Assembly: GCA_019241425.1 (NCBI GenBank)
Contig: JAFAXA010000293.1
Coordinates: forward strand, 1-50,582
Length of the DNA stretch: 50,582 bases
Reading direction: 5' to 3'
DNA from: Acetobacteraceae bacterium
GTDB lineage: Bacteria; Pseudomonadota; Alphaproteobacteria; Acetobacterales; Acetobacteraceae
A program made the position numbers and the translations under genes. Below, one piece after another: positions 1-9,963 of this stretch (the stretch's first letter is position 1; every line of letters begins with the position of its first letter). Below the pieces are notes generated by a model. The model saw only the letters and a program-made list of their open reading frames with translations. It was not told the origin of the DNA and did no database searches.

Positions 1-93
1 GACATGCCGAAGGTGGAAGCGCTGAAGCGCGTCTACCCCGACCTGTATCGTCCGGACCCGGTTCTGGTCGCGGAGGCCGCGCCGTCACACTGA
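1..93 (+). CDS. C-terminal end of an unidentified protein, truncated by the window start
   Basis: Frame 1 is open from base 1 to TGA at 91-93 (DMPKVEALKRVYPDLYRPDPVLVAEAAPSH*). Confidence 0.4.
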   Translation, partial: DMPKVEALKRVYPDLYRPDPVLVAEAAPSH

Positions 94-185
94 CGGCGAT
101 CGGGGCGTGACTCGACGGGTTCCGTGGTTCACCCTCGGCGCCCGTTCGTTTCGTTGATGCGGCACGCCGCATCGGGAGCCGCCCG

Positions 186-1298
186 ATGGATCATGGTTCC
201 GCCCACGCCGCACCGTTTCTGACCGTCCGCGACCTGCGCGTGCGCGCCGTCAATGTGCCGGTCGATCCGCCGCTGCAAACGTCACGCGGCCCGTTCCGCC
301 TGGCACCCCTCGTGCTGCTGGATCTCCGAACGGAGGAAGGCGTGACCGGCCGCGCCTACGTGTTCACCTACAGTCCGGCCGCACTCGGCCCGACCGCCGC
401 TCTGGCGGCGAATCTCGGGCCGATGATCGCAGGGGAGCGCCTCGCCCCGGCCGCGCTGTCCCGGACGCTGGCGGCCCGGTTCCAATTGCTGGGAACGGAG
501 GGGCTGCTGGGCATCGCGCTGGCGCTGCTCGACATGGCGTTCTGGGACGCCGCCGCACGCGCGGCAAAGCTGCCGTTGGCGCGGTTGCTGGGCGCGGCGG
601 GTGACGAGCGGGTCCCCGCCTATGCGAGCTTGCGCGGCTGGAGCGCGGGGGACCTCGCCGAAGAGTCGGGACGGGCGGTCGCCGCCGGGTTCCGGGCCGT
701 CAAGCTGAAATTCGGCCATCCGACGCTGGAAGCGGAGCGCGAGGTGTTCCGCGCCGTCCGCTCGGCGGTCGGGGACGGCACGGACATCCTGGTGGACCCG
801 AACCAGTTCTTCAGCGTCCCCGAGGCGATCCGCCGGGCGCACCATTACGCCGATTGGGGCGTGGGATGGCTCGAGGAGCCGGTGCGCGCCGGCGACCTGC
901 GCGGTCACGCAGAGGTGGCGCGGGCCGTGCCGCGCCTGCCAGTGCAGCGGGGCGAGAACGACTGGGGGCCGGAGGGCATCGCCGCCTCGCTCGCCGCCCA
1001 CGCCTCCAGCCTGCTGATGCCTGACGCGATGAAGGTTGGCGGCGTCAGCGGGTGGATGGAGGCGGCCGCGCTCTGCAAGGCTGCCGGCGTTCCGATGAGT
1101 TCGCATCTGTTCATCGAAATCAGCGCCCATCTTCTCGCCGCCACCGCGGGGCGGGACCGGCTCGAATGGCTGGACCTGGCACGGCCGATACTGGCGGCGG
1201 GCAGCCCGGGTTTCGCGGAGGGCAGCGCGACCCCCGGCGACGGCCCGGGCTTCGGCCTGGAATGGGACGAGGAGGCCGTCGCCCGCTATGCGGCGTGA
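186..1298 (+). CDS. Mandelate racemase/muconate lactonizing enzyme family (enolase superfamily)
   Basis: 370 aa; VKLKFGH (KxK), DILVDPNQ, WLEEPV, RGEN, MPDAMKVGG, SSHLF motifs in the order typical of the mandelate racemase subgroup. Confidence 0.88.
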   Translation: MDHGSAHAAPFLTVRDLRVRAVNVPVDPPLQTSRGPFRLAPLVLLDLRTEEGVTGRAYVFTYSPAALGPTAALAANLGPMIAGERLAPAALSRTLAARFQLLGTEGLLGIALALLDMAFWDAAARAAKLPLARLLGAAGDERVPAYASLRGWSAGDLAEESGRAVAAGFRAVKLKFGHPTLEAEREVFRAVRSAVGDGTDILVDPNQFFSVPEAIRRAHHYADWGVGWLEEPVRAGDLRGHAEVARAVPRLPVQRGENDWGPEGIAASLAAHASSLLMPDAMKVGGVSGWMEAAALCKAAGVPMSSHLFIEISAHLLAATAGRDRLEWLDLARPILAAGSPGFAEGSATPGDGPGFGLEWDEEAVARYAA

Positions 1299-1408
1299 GG
1301 CCGCGAGCGGGGCAGGCTAGTGCCGTCTTTTCCTCCGTCGCGGGTGAACCGGGTCACATCCAGTCTCCTGAAGCCGCCGTATGATCCATGTCGCGAGGAG
1401 GAGCGGAC

Positions 1409-1795
1409 ATGCTGCTTTATTCGGAAGGCCGCCACGACGACGGCGATAGCGACGCCGGAATAGCGCTCGGGGGCTTTGGCCAGGGCGTGTTGATCGGCGA
1501 GGAAGACTTCGCTCCGGCTGCGGCGGTCTCAAAGGCCGATGCGCAGCGCCATTGCGGTTCAGAGCCACAGCCCGGGGGCGATACCGCTCCTGCCGGACCC
1601 GACCGCCCGTCCCTCAAGCAGCGGGCCCTGGCCTTCTCCCGAGCCGGCTTGCTGGCGGCCTCGGCGGTCGTGCTGACCTTCTGGATGGCGCACACGCCAT
1701 CCGCGTTGCCGGGCCTGCAGGTCGGCGCGACGGAGGCTCCGTCCGATCTGATAACGCTCGCGCTGGACTCCGTCCCGGTCGTTGCGGACTGGTAA
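1409..1795 (+). CDS. Hypothetical protein with one predicted TM segment
   Basis: ORF 1388..1795; the ATG at 1409 has a GGAGGAG-type SD; hydrophobic AGLLAASAVVLTFWM. A competing antisense ORF exists. Confidence 0.4.
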   Translation: MLLYSEGRHDDGDSDAGIALGGFGQGVLIGEEDFAPAAAVSKADAQRHCGSEPQPGGDTAPAGPDRPSLKQRALAFSRAGLLAASAVVLTFWMAHTPSALPGLQVGATEAPSDLITLALDSVPVVADW

Positions 1796-1866
1796 GAGGC
1801 GCCGGCCAGGACGGGCGCCGTCGTCGCGCCCATCACGTCGGCCCGGGTTTGTGCTACGCTCCCGCC

Positions 1867-2454
1867 ATGAACGCGCCGCTCCGCACGGGCTGGACCGCCG
1901 AGCAGTTCTTCGCCTGGGAGGGTCACGCGTCCGGGCGCTATGAATTCGACGGTTTCGCTCCGGTGGCGATGACGGGCGGCAGCATCAATCACAGCCGCAT
2001 CACCGGCAATGTGCTCGCGGCGCTGCGAACGCGCCTCGGCGGGGGGCCGTGCGAGGCGCTCGGACCGGATGCGGGTCTCGCGACTGCGGCAGGCGCGATC
2101 CGTTATCCGGATGCCCTGGTCACGTGTTCCCCCCAACCTTCCGGCGCAGCACGCACGGTCACGAACGTCGTTATGGGGTTCGAGGTGCTGAGCGCGGCGT
2201 CGGGGCGTACGGATCGCATCGTGAAGGTGCGCGAATACGCGGCGGTGCCATCGATCCGCCGTTACGTCATCCTGGAATCCCGCAGCGCCGGGTTGCTCGT
2301 GTTCGACCGGGCGGACGCCGCCGAGACCTGGCGGGCGACGACGCTGACCGCCGAGGACGTTCTGCGCATGCCGGAGATCGGCGTGGCCATTCCGGTCGCG
2401 GAATTCTACAGCCGCGTCCAGTTCGGCGACGATCCCGCAACAGCCGGCGGGTAG
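1867..2454 (+). CDS. Uma2 family (DUF820-like) PD-(D/E)XK nuclease-like protein
   Basis: WTAEQFFAWEGHASGRYEFDGFAPVAMTGGSINHSRI...YPDALVTC...VREYAAVPSIRRYVILE pattern; ATG at 1867 inside ORF 1552..2454. Confidence 0.8.
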   Translation: MNAPLRTGWTAEQFFAWEGHASGRYEFDGFAPVAMTGGSINHSRITGNVLAALRTRLGGGPCEALGPDAGLATAAGAIRYPDALVTCSPQPSGAARTVTNVVMGFEVLSAASGRTDRIVKVREYAAVPSIRRYVILESRSAGLLVFDRADAAETWRATTLTAEDVLRMPEIGVAIPVAEFYSRVQFGDDPATAGG

Positions 2455-2460
2455 GCGCGC

Positions 2461-3081
2461 TCAGCGCCGCGACAGCGCGAGCTTGGCGCCGAAGGCGAGA
2501 AACACGCAGCCGGCCGCGCGGTCGGCCCGGCGGACGACCGCCGGACGGCGGAGCCATTGGGCCAGAGGCCGGGTGGAAAGGATCAGGGCCATCAGCCACA
2601 ACAGGCCCATCGCCGCGTGCAGGCAGGCGAGCAGGAAGGCCCATGGCGCGACGGCCGAAGCGTGCGGAACGAATTGCGGAAGAAAGGACAGATAGAACGC
2701 GCCGACCTTTGGGTTGAGCAGATTCTGCAGGACGCCCTGCGCGAACGGCAGCGCTCGCGCCGACGCGCTCCCCGCCCCGGCCGGGAAGCGGTTGCGCGGC
2801 CGAAGCAGCATGGAAGCGCCCGTCCAGACCAGATAGGCGGCGCCGGCCCATTTCACCACGGCAAACGCCCACGCCGACCCGGCGAGCAGCGCCCCCAATC
2901 CGATGGCGACCGCGCCGCCCCAGAGCAGGCAGCCCACGACCACCCCGCACGCCGCTTCCGCCGCTGCCCGCGCGCCGTCCGCAGCCGCCGTACGCAGCAC
3001 GAGGGCGGTGTCGAGGCCGGGCGTGACCGTCAGCACGGCCGCCGCAAGCAGGAAGGAAAGCAAGGACTGGGTTGCGGTCAT
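2461..3081 (-). CDS. LysE/RhtB family translocator
   Basis: MTATQSLLSFLLAAAVLTVTPGLDTALVLRT N-terminus and NLLNPKVGAFYLSFLPQF; the start at residue 21 of ORF 2461..3141 fits the family better. Confidence 0.85.
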   Translation of the reverse strand: MTATQSLLSFLLAAAVLTVTPGLDTALVLRTAAADGARAAAEAACGVVVGCLLWGGAVAIGLGALLAGSAWAFAVVKWAGAAYLVWTGASMLLRPRNRFPAGAGSASARALPFAQGVLQNLLNPKVGAFYLSFLPQFVPHASAVAPWAFLLACLHAAMGLLWLMALILSTRPLAQWLRRPAVVRRADRAAGCVFLAFGAKLALSRR

Positions 3082-3139
3082 CGCGGCGGCTATCATAGCC
3101 GTGCGGAACGCGAGAACCATCGCCGGAACAAGGACGGAC

Positions 3140-4108
3140 ATGCCGGGCCACGACCACCACCACGACCACCCCGGCCATCAGCACGGGCCGGGCGGTCATC
3201 ACCATCACGATCACGCGCCGCCGGCCGGGTTCGATGGCGCGTTCGCGATCGGCTCGGCGCTGAATGCGTGCTTCGTGCTGGCCGAGGTGGTGTTCGGATT
3301 CGCCGCGCATTCCGTCGCGCTGCTCGCCGATGCCGCGCATAACCTCGGCGACGTGCTCGGCCTGCTGCTCGCGTGGTGGGCGGCGTGGCTCGGCCGCCGG
3401 CATCCGACGCAGAGCCGCACCTATGGTTATGGGCGCAGCTCGATCCTCGCCTCGCTGACCAACGCCGTGGTGTTGCTGGTCGGCGTCGGCGGCATCACGG
3501 TGGAAGCGGTGCGGCGGCTGATCGAGGGCGTCCCCGCCGGTGACGTCGGCGGCCGGACGGTGATGCTGGTGGCGGCGGCGGGCATCGTCGTGAACGGCGG
3601 CACGGCGCTGCTATTCGCCAAGGGACGCGGGGGCGACCTCAACGTTCGCGGCGCATTTCTGCACATGGCGGCGGACGCCGCGGTTTCGGTGGGCGTCGTT
3701 TTGTCGGGCTTTGTCATTCTGACGACCGGATGGGCGTGGCTGGACCCGCTGGTCAGCCTTGGCATCGCGGCACTCATTCTGGTGTCGACCTGGAGCCTGC
3801 TGCGCGACAGCCTCAACCTGGCGATGGACAAGGTGCCGGAGAATGTCGACGCGGCGCGCGTGCAGGCGTTCCTCGCCGAACTGCCCGGCGTGACCGGGGT
3901 GCATGATCTGCACATCTGGGCGCTCAGCACGACGCACACGGCTTTGACCGTGCATCTGGTGCGGCCGAATGCGGGTACCGACGACGCGTTCGTCCATGGC
4001 GCCTGCCGGGACTTGCGGGAACGATTCGGCATCGGGCACGCAACGATGCAGATCGAGGACGGCGACCCGGCCCATTTCTGCACGTTGGCCCCGGCCGACG
4101 TCGTGTGA
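3140..4108 (+). CDS. Cation diffusion facilitator (CzcD/ZitB-like zinc/cobalt exporter)
   Basis: His-rich N-terminus HDHHHDHPGHQHGPGGHHHHDH, then NACFVLAEVVFG, ALLADAAHNLGD and HMAADAAVSVGVV; CDF C-terminal domain VHDLHIWALSTTHTALTVHL. Confidence 0.92.
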   Translation: MPGHDHHHDHPGHQHGPGGHHHHDHAPPAGFDGAFAIGSALNACFVLAEVVFGFAAHSVALLADAAHNLGDVLGLLLAWWAAWLGRRHPTQSRTYGYGRSSILASLTNAVVLLVGVGGITVEAVRRLIEGVPAGDVGGRTVMLVAAAGIVVNGGTALLFAKGRGGDLNVRGAFLHMAADAAVSVGVVLSGFVILTTGWAWLDPLVSLGIAALILVSTWSLLRDSLNLAMDKVPENVDAARVQAFLAELPGVTGVHDLHIWALSTTHTALTVHLVRPNAGTDDAFVHGACRDLRERFGIGHATMQIEDGDPAHFCTLAPADVV

Positions 4109-4126
4109 GCCGTCCGGCCGCCGCGC

Positions 4127-4684
4127 TCAGTTCGGGCGCGTGCCGGCCTCCTGCGGCTGTGCGGCGGCGCCGCGCCGCGCCTGCCAGAGCGCGACGAAGT
4201 CGACCGGCTGCAACATCACCGGCGGGAAGCCGCCCTCACGGGTGACGTCGGCCAGGATGTTGCGGGCGAACGGGAACAACAGCCGCGGGCATTCCACCAG
4301 CAAAACCGGCTCGACCGCGTTTTCCGGCACGTTGTTCAGCGTGAACACGCCGGCGAAGGACAGCTCGGCGACAAACACCGTCGCGCGCGGCGCGGCGGTG
4401 GCGCCGGCGGCAGCGGCGTCCTGCCCATTGCCGGCCGGGTTGGGACCTTCCTGCGCTTCGGCGCGCACCAGCAAAGTCACTTCGAAGACGTTCTGATTTT
4501 CGCCGAGCCGGCGGGCCTGCACGTCCAGATTGATGCTGACCAGCGGTTGACTGCGCAGCTGGGTATAAATCTGCGGCGCGTTCGGCACCTCGAAGGAGAG
4601 GTCCTTCACGTATTGGATATTGACCACGAGCGGCACCGGCGGCCCCTGCTCGGTGCCGGTCGGCGGGGTAGTGGCCTCGGACAT
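4127..4684 (-). CDS. secB: Protein-export chaperone SecB
   Basis: NIQYVKDLSFEVPNAPQIY...FVAELSFAGVFTLNNVPE...LLVECPRLLFPFARNILADVTREGGFPPVMLQPVDFVALW; ATG at 4684. Confidence 0.95.
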   Translation of the reverse strand: MSEATTPPTGTEQGPPVPLVVNIQYVKDLSFEVPNAPQIYTQLRSQPLVSINLDVQARRLGENQNVFEVTLLVRAEAQEGPNPAGNGQDAAAAGATAAPRATVFVAELSFAGVFTLNNVPENAVEPVLLVECPRLLFPFARNILADVTREGGFPPVMLQPVDFVALWQARRGAAAQPQEAGTRPN

Positions 4685-4766
4685 GCGACGCGCTCCATTC
4701 CATGCAACCCGGCCGATGGAGGCCGGGGCCGCGCCGGTAGCACACCGGGCGCTTCCCCGCCACCTT

Positions 4767-5321
4767 TCAGGGACGCCAAACGATGTCCGGCGGCGGCGGG
4801 GCGGTCGGGTCGGCGCGCAGCCACTCGCCATTCATGAGGCTTCGTCCCGTAAACGCCAGGATAAAACCCCAGTGGCTGACGACGAGCGTTGCGGACCAGT
4901 CCGGCAGCGCCGCCATTTCGGCCCGGAACAATGCCGCGCGGGCGATCACGCCTTCCGCCGCCTCGGTCGCCGCCGGCCACCACACCTCGTCGATCGTCGC
5001 GAAATCGCGGTCGGGCCAGGCCCGTTCAAGCGCGAGGCGGGGCGTGCCGACATCGCAGGTAAAGGCGTAGCGCTCGCGGACCAGCGGGTTGACGAACACG
5101 GGGATGCGGAGGCGAGACGCCACGGTTTCCGCCGTTTGCAAGGTGCGTGTGTAGGGTGACGTGATGATCCGGGCCAGGTTCTCGCCCCGCAAACCCTCGG
5201 CGGCCTGCCGGGCCTGGGCAAGGCCTTCGTCGGTCAGCGACGGATCGACGATCCCCGGATCGCGCCGTGTCCTCGTGAAATGGACGTTGAAGTGGCTTTG
5301 GCCGTGACGGAGCAGGATCAT
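4767..5321 (-). CDS. Histidine phosphatase family protein
   Basis: MILLRHGQSHFN (RHG motif), TSPYTRTLQTA, LVVSHWGF; ATG at 5321. Confidence 0.88.
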   Translation of the reverse strand: MILLRHGQSHFNVHFTRTRRDPGIVDPSLTDEGLAQARQAAEGLRGENLARIITSPYTRTLQTAETVASRLRIPVFVNPLVRERYAFTCDVGTPRLALERAWPDRDFATIDEVWWPAATEAAEGVIARAALFRAEMAALPDWSATLVVSHWGFILAFTGRSLMNGEWLRADPTAPPPPDIVWRP

Positions 5322-5421
5322 GCGGGGCCGATACAAGCCCAACGGATGTGCCGCAACCGAACGTCGAGCGGTGGCGGCGGCGCGGCACGAGGATCGCCGC
5401 GTCTTACGCGGTGCGGCACGG

Positions 5422-6351
5422 CTAAGCCAGGCGATAAACCCGCCGCGCCGTGCCGAAGAAAAAAGCCTCCTGATCCGCGCGTTTCATAGACGACACGATG
5501 ACTTTGAATCCGTCCAGGATCTCCCCGAAGCTCGCACACAAGCTATCGACCGGAAAATTGCTGCCGAACATCGCCCGCTCCGCGCCGAACAGGTCGAGCG
5601 CCGCGCGGACGATCCAGCCATTGCTTTCCGCCGTCCAGCGCTGCCCGGGCACACCCATGCCGGACAGTTTGACGACGACGTTCGGGCATCGGGCAAACCT
5701 CGCCATGGCGGCGCGCCAAGCGTCCAGGCTCTCCGCATCCCGCTGTGACGGCAGCCCGGCGTGGTTCAGGATGATGGTGGTGCCCGGAAAGTCGCGCGCG
5801 AGATCCACGGCTTCGTCCAAATTCCACCACGGCGTTTGCAGATCGAAGGCGAGGTCGTGCGTCGCCAGCAATGCAAATCCGTCGCGCCAGCTCCGGTCGG
5901 ACATCAGCGTCCGCGCGGTGCCGACCTCCTCCGGGCGGCTCGGCCCCCCCGGCTTATGGCGAACGCTGCGCACCAGCGGAAACGCGGCTTGGCTCGCCAG
6001 CACCTCCGCGACGTCCGGCCTGTTCAGCCACGCTTGCGCGACGATTGCGTTTGGCCAGCCGAACCGCTCGGCGAGGCTGGTCGCGTACCGAGTTTCCCCG
6101 ATCGGGTCGGATGGATCCCACTCCGTTTCGACATAGACGGTCTGCACGATGTCGTGTCCCGCCGCGTCTTGCTTGTATTCGTCCGGCAGATATCGGCGTT
6201 TGATCGCGCTGTAGTCCCCGTAACGGAACGGAATGCGAGCCTCGGGCGCGAGCCATGGATGCGGGTTGATCGCCGGCTCCCAGAAATGATGGTGGGCGTC
6301 CACGATCGGACCATCCCACCACCCGTCCTCGCGATCGACATTGCTCGCCAC
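5422..6351 (-). CDS. Amidohydrolase family protein (COG3618-like; lactonase/PDC hydrolase-related)
   Basis: PIVDAHHHFWEP, TIILNHAGLP, RAMFGSNFPVDSL; likely GTG start at 6351, just after the upstream TGA at 6354-6356. Confidence 0.85.
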   Translation of the reverse strand: MASNVDREDGWWDGPIVDAHHHFWEPAINPHPWLAPEARIPFRYGDYSAIKRRYLPDEYKQDAAGHDIVQTVYVETEWDPSDPIGETRYATSLAERFGWPNAIVAQAWLNRPDVAEVLASQAAFPLVRSVRHKPGGPSRPEEVGTARTLMSDRSWRDGFALLATHDLAFDLQTPWWNLDEAVDLARDFPGTTIILNHAGLPSQRDAESLDAWRAAMARFARCPNVVVKLSGMGVPGQRWTAESNGWIVRAALDLFGAERAMFGSNFPVDSLCASFGEILDGFKVIVSSMKRADQEAFFFGTARRVYRLA

Positions 6352-6353
6352 GC

Positions 6354-7661
6354 TCAGGCACTCCGCGCGAGGCGAAGAGCCGGGAATGCGATGAGCGACG
6401 TTCCGACGATATAGAGGGCCGCGCAACCGGCGAAGAACAGCAGCACCGCATAGTAATTGCCGAACAGTTGCAGGATCCCGCCCGTGATGATCGGCACCGC
6501 AATCCCGCTCGAACTGCCGGCGAAATTCATCACGCCGCCGAGCAGCCCGACCTTTTCGCGCGGCGCGAGCACGGTCGGCAGGCTCCAGTACAGGCTGCCC
6601 CAATACAGGAAGAACAACGTGGCGGAGAGGATCGCGACGGCGCCGACCGGGTCCGAAACATACGGCAAGGCGATGAACGCGGAGAGCGTGGCGAGGCCGG
6701 AGAGGCCCAGCATTCCCTTGTACACCGTGCTGCGCGCCCAGCCGCGCGCGAGCAGCGCGTCGGCGGTGAACCCGGCGAACAGCGACCCGGCCATGCCACA
6801 GAGAAAGATGACAAAGGTTGCGTATCCCATTTGCTTCAAATCGAAGCCGCGCGCTTGCGCCAGATAGCTCGGGCCCCAGGTCAGCAGGCCGAAATTGATC
6901 ATCGCCCAGGCCATGCGGCCGACCAGCAATCCGGCCATCGAGCGCGGCGCGATGCGCGGCGGCGCTTCCACCAGAACCGCGCCCGGCTCCGCCGTCGTTG
7001 CGCCGGTGATGTGCGAAAGTTCCGCGGCATTGACGCCGGGATGGGTCGCCGGATCATCCCGCAAATAGCGCCACGCGACTGCGCCGAGCGCGATCGTCGC
7101 AAGCCCCGCGACCAGGAAGGCGAGCCGCCAAGACTGCAACACGAGGATCAGGAAGGAGATGATGACGCCGCCGAACGCCGCACCCAACGGAGCGCCGCTA
7201 TCCATGAACACCGCACCGCGGCCTCGCTCCTGCGGGGAGAGCCAAAGAGAGCTGAGTTTTGCACCCGCCGGGAAAACCGGCGCTTCCGCGGCACCGAGAC
7301 CCACGCGGGTCAGCAGCAGGCTGAGGCCGCCGGTGGCCATCGCCGCCAGTGCCTGGAATGCGCCCCACAACACCGTCGATCCCGCAATGATCCGGCGGGG
7401 GCCGAACCGATCGATCAACCATCCACCGGGGACTTGCAACAGCGCATAGCTCCAGAAGAAAGAACTCAGCAGCACGCCCTGCATGGCCGGAGACAGCGCG
7501 AACTCCCGGCCGATCGTCGGCATGGCGATCGACAGAGTGGTGCGGTCGATCAGGTTGATGACGACGACCACGAAGACGATAGCGAAGATCCGCCACCGCA
7601 CCGTGCTGGACGATTCGGCCGCGCTAAGATCGCGGACGGCCGTGTTTGCCGATTGAGACAT
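6354..7661 (-). CDS. MFS transporter (ACS / organic acid family)
   Basis: MSQSANTAVRDL...RWRIFAIVFVVVVINLIDRTTLSIAMPTIGREFALSPAMQG; ATG at 7661. Confidence 0.88.
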   Translation of the reverse strand: MSQSANTAVRDLSAAESSSTVRWRIFAIVFVVVVINLIDRTTLSIAMPTIGREFALSPAMQGVLLSSFFWSYALLQVPGGWLIDRFGPRRIIAGSTVLWGAFQALAAMATGGLSLLLTRVGLGAAEAPVFPAGAKLSSLWLSPQERGRGAVFMDSGAPLGAAFGGVIISFLILVLQSWRLAFLVAGLATIALGAVAWRYLRDDPATHPGVNAAELSHITGATTAEPGAVLVEAPPRIAPRSMAGLLVGRMAWAMINFGLLTWGPSYLAQARGFDLKQMGYATFVIFLCGMAGSLFAGFTADALLARGWARSTVYKGMLGLSGLATLSAFIALPYVSDPVGAVAILSATLFFLYWGSLYWSLPTVLAPREKVGLLGGVMNFAGSSSGIAVPIITGGILQLFGNYYAVLLFFAGCAALYIVGTSLIAFPALRLARSA

Positions 7662-7705
7662 TGCTGGTTTCCTCCGGGTAGGACCGTTCTCGTTGCGTGC
7701 GCGGC

Positions 7706-9010
7706 TCAGCGGTTCACCAGCCGCGCCGGGATCAGGAAGATCAGGCCGGCCCCGAGCACGAGCGTCGCCGCGAGGAACAGGATCGCCGGTTCGGTTCCGC
7801 CGGTGGCGGTGGCGGTCCACCCGACAATGGCCGGGCCGAAGAAGCCCGACAGGTTCGCAAACGAGTTGAGCACGGCAAGGCCGCCCGCGGCGGCGACGCC
7901 GCTCAATAGCGCCGTAGGCAGATTCCAGAACAGCGGCGGAATGGCGAGGATGCCGGCGGTCGCGATGCACAGCGCCAGAAGCCCCATCGCCGGTTGATGC
8001 TCGAACACGACGGACAGCACCAGCCCGGCCGCGCCGGCAAGATAGAGGCATGCGAGATGCCAACGCCGCTCGCGCCGCAAATCGCTGCTGCGGCTCACCA
8101 GAACCATCGACACGATGGCGCAAAGGCTCGGGAGCGCCGCCATCAACCCGACGGTGAAAGGGTCGTTCACCCCCATGTTCACGATCAGCGTCGGCAGCCA
8201 GAAGTTCAGCCCGTACAGACACAAATTGCAGATGAAAAAGATGACCGTCATCAGGATGATCAATGGATTGGTCAGCGCCTGACCGAGTGTCAGCACCGGT
8301 TTGGTGGCCCGATCCCGCTCGAGATCGGCCGTGATCGCGGCTTTTTCGGCGGGCGATAGCCAGGCCGCCTCGCTCACCCGATCCTGCAACGCGAGCAACA
8401 GGACCACGCCGATGACGATGCTGGGCAGCGCCTCCAGCGCGAACAGCCATTGCCATCCGCTATAACCCCAGGCTCCCGAGCACGCCTTCAGGATCCATCC
8501 GGAAAGCGGCGCGCCGATGAAACCGGCAACGCCGAGGCCGATGAAGAACAGCCCAACAACGCGGCCGCGCCGCTGCGCCGGAAACCAGGAGCTGAGGTAA
8601 TAGATCACGCCGGGCATGAAGCCCGCCTCCGCCGCGCCGAGCGCGAAGCGCATGGCGTAGAACTGCCACGCCGTGTGCACGAGCAGCGTCAGCGCGGAGA
8701 TCACGCCCCAGGTGAGCATGATGCGCGCCAACCAGACCCGGGCACCAACCCGGTGCAGCATGAGGTTGCTCGGCAGCTCGAACAGGAAGTATCCGAAGAA
8801 GAACACGCCCGCACCGACGCCATAGACGGCGTCGCTGAAATTGAGGTCGGACGCCATTTGCAGCTTGGCAAAGCCGACATTCACCCGATCCAGATAGGCC
8901 GCGAGAAACGCCGCGATCAGGATCGGCACGATCCGCATCGTCGCCTTTCGATAGGCCCGGTCTGCGACGTCCGGCAGTTCTTCTTGCAACGAAACGGCGG
9001 CGCCGCTCAT
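7706..9010 (-). CDS. MFS transporter (ACS family, tartrate/phthalate permease-like)
   Basis: RAYRKATMRIVPILIAAFLAAYLDRVNVGFAKLQM...GYFLFELPSNLMLHRVGARVWLARI; ATG at 9010. Confidence 0.9.
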   Translation of the reverse strand: MSGAAVSLQEELPDVADRAYRKATMRIVPILIAAFLAAYLDRVNVGFAKLQMASDLNFSDAVYGVGAGVFFFGYFLFELPSNLMLHRVGARVWLARIMLTWGVISALTLLVHTAWQFYAMRFALGAAEAGFMPGVIYYLSSWFPAQRRGRVVGLFFIGLGVAGFIGAPLSGWILKACSGAWGYSGWQWLFALEALPSIVIGVVLLLALQDRVSEAAWLSPAEKAAITADLERDRATKPVLTLGQALTNPLIILMTVIFFICNLCLYGLNFWLPTLIVNMGVNDPFTVGLMAALPSLCAIVSMVLVSRSSDLRRERRWHLACLYLAGAAGLVLSVVFEHQPAMGLLALCIATAGILAIPPLFWNLPTALLSGVAAAGGLAVLNSFANLSGFFGPAIVGWTATATGGTEPAILFLAATLVLGAGLIFLIPARLVNR

Positions 9011-9963
9011 GTCGTTTCTCTCCCTTGTGGCAGGCGATAGGCCCGCCTTGCATTGTCGGCAAATACGGCCCGGATCGTTGCGTCGTCGGGTTCGCCGATC
9101 CCGTCCAGGATCGCATCCACGATCGGGCCGATGTTGGCGCCGAGGCTGCTGACCGGCAGGTTGCTGCCGTACATCACGCGCCCGAGGCCGAAGATCGCGA
9201 CCGCTTCCTGCACCAGCTTTGCCGTGCCGCGCGGGTCGAACCCGCCGCCCGCCAAGCCGAACTCCGACAGCTTCAGGAACGTGCGCGGATGGGACGCGAG
9301 GACGGCGAGGCCGGCGCGCCATGCCGCAAGCCCCTCCGCCGACCGATCCAGCGGCAAGCCGCAGTGATTGACGATCACGGTCAATCCGGGCAGCGGCGCG
9401 ATGGCCTCCGCCGCTTCGGCCAGATGCCAGAACGGCACCCTCAGATCCCAGGACAGGCCGGCGGCCTCCAGCGCCTGCAATCCGGCGTGGACCGCCGCAT
9501 GCTGGAGCGAGCCGGGCTGGCCGCGCACGGAGCTGCCGGGCTCGCTTGCCGTGACGGGTTTGCTGCGAATGCCGCGCATCAGCTTGCTCGCGCTATGGCC
9601 GCGAATGATCGACGCCATGTCTGGCTGCAGGAATGAAACGTGCCCGACGCACGCGCTGGGCAAGCCGGTTTCCTGATGCACCTGCTCGAGCCAGCGCGTT
9701 TCGCCAAGCTGGTCGGCGCGGTCACGCTCGGCCTCGATATGGACGCTGCCCGCGATCCGCATCGGCGCTTGATCGCGGCGCAGATCCTCGACGCCGTAGT
9801 TCCGGCAGATCGCGCGGTACGGGCCGAGGAAGAAGTGCGGCTCGTACCGATCTTGCAGCCAGGGGTACCGGCCGGCCGACAAATCCCACAGATGGTGGTG
9901 GGCATCGACGATCCCATCCGGCAGCGCCGCCGCGACCCGTTGCAGCCCCGCGCCCCCTGTCAT
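9007..9963 (-). CDS. Amidohydrolase family protein (COG3618-like)
   Basis: GIVDAHHHLWDL, TVIVNHCGLPLD, RVMYGSNLPVSSLG; 4-nt overlap with the downstream MFS gene. Confidence 0.85.
   Translation of the reverse strand: MTGGAGLQRVAAALPDGIVDAHHHLWDLSAGRYPWLQDRYEPHFFLGPYRAICRNYGVEDLRRDQAPMRIAGSVHIEAERDRADQLGETRWLEQVHQETGLPSACVGHVSFLQPDMASIIRGHSASKLMRGIRSKPVTASEPGSSVRGQPGSLQHAAVHAGLQALEAAGLSWDLRVPFWHLAEAAEAIAPLPGLTVIVNHCGLPLDRSAEGLAAWRAGLAVLASHPRTFLKLSEFGLAGGGFDPRGTAKLVQEAVAIFGLGRVMYGSNLPVSSLGANIGPIVDAILDGIGEPDDATIRAVFADNARRAYRLPQGRETT

Noticed and set aside
3140-3225. His-codon repeats (CAC/CAT runs) considered as a DNA repeat array
   Set aside because: Explained by the His-rich N-terminal metal-binding region of the CDF exporter.
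6468-7997. 509-aa plus-strand ORF
   Set aside because: Antisense to the MFS gene; no recognisable family motif.
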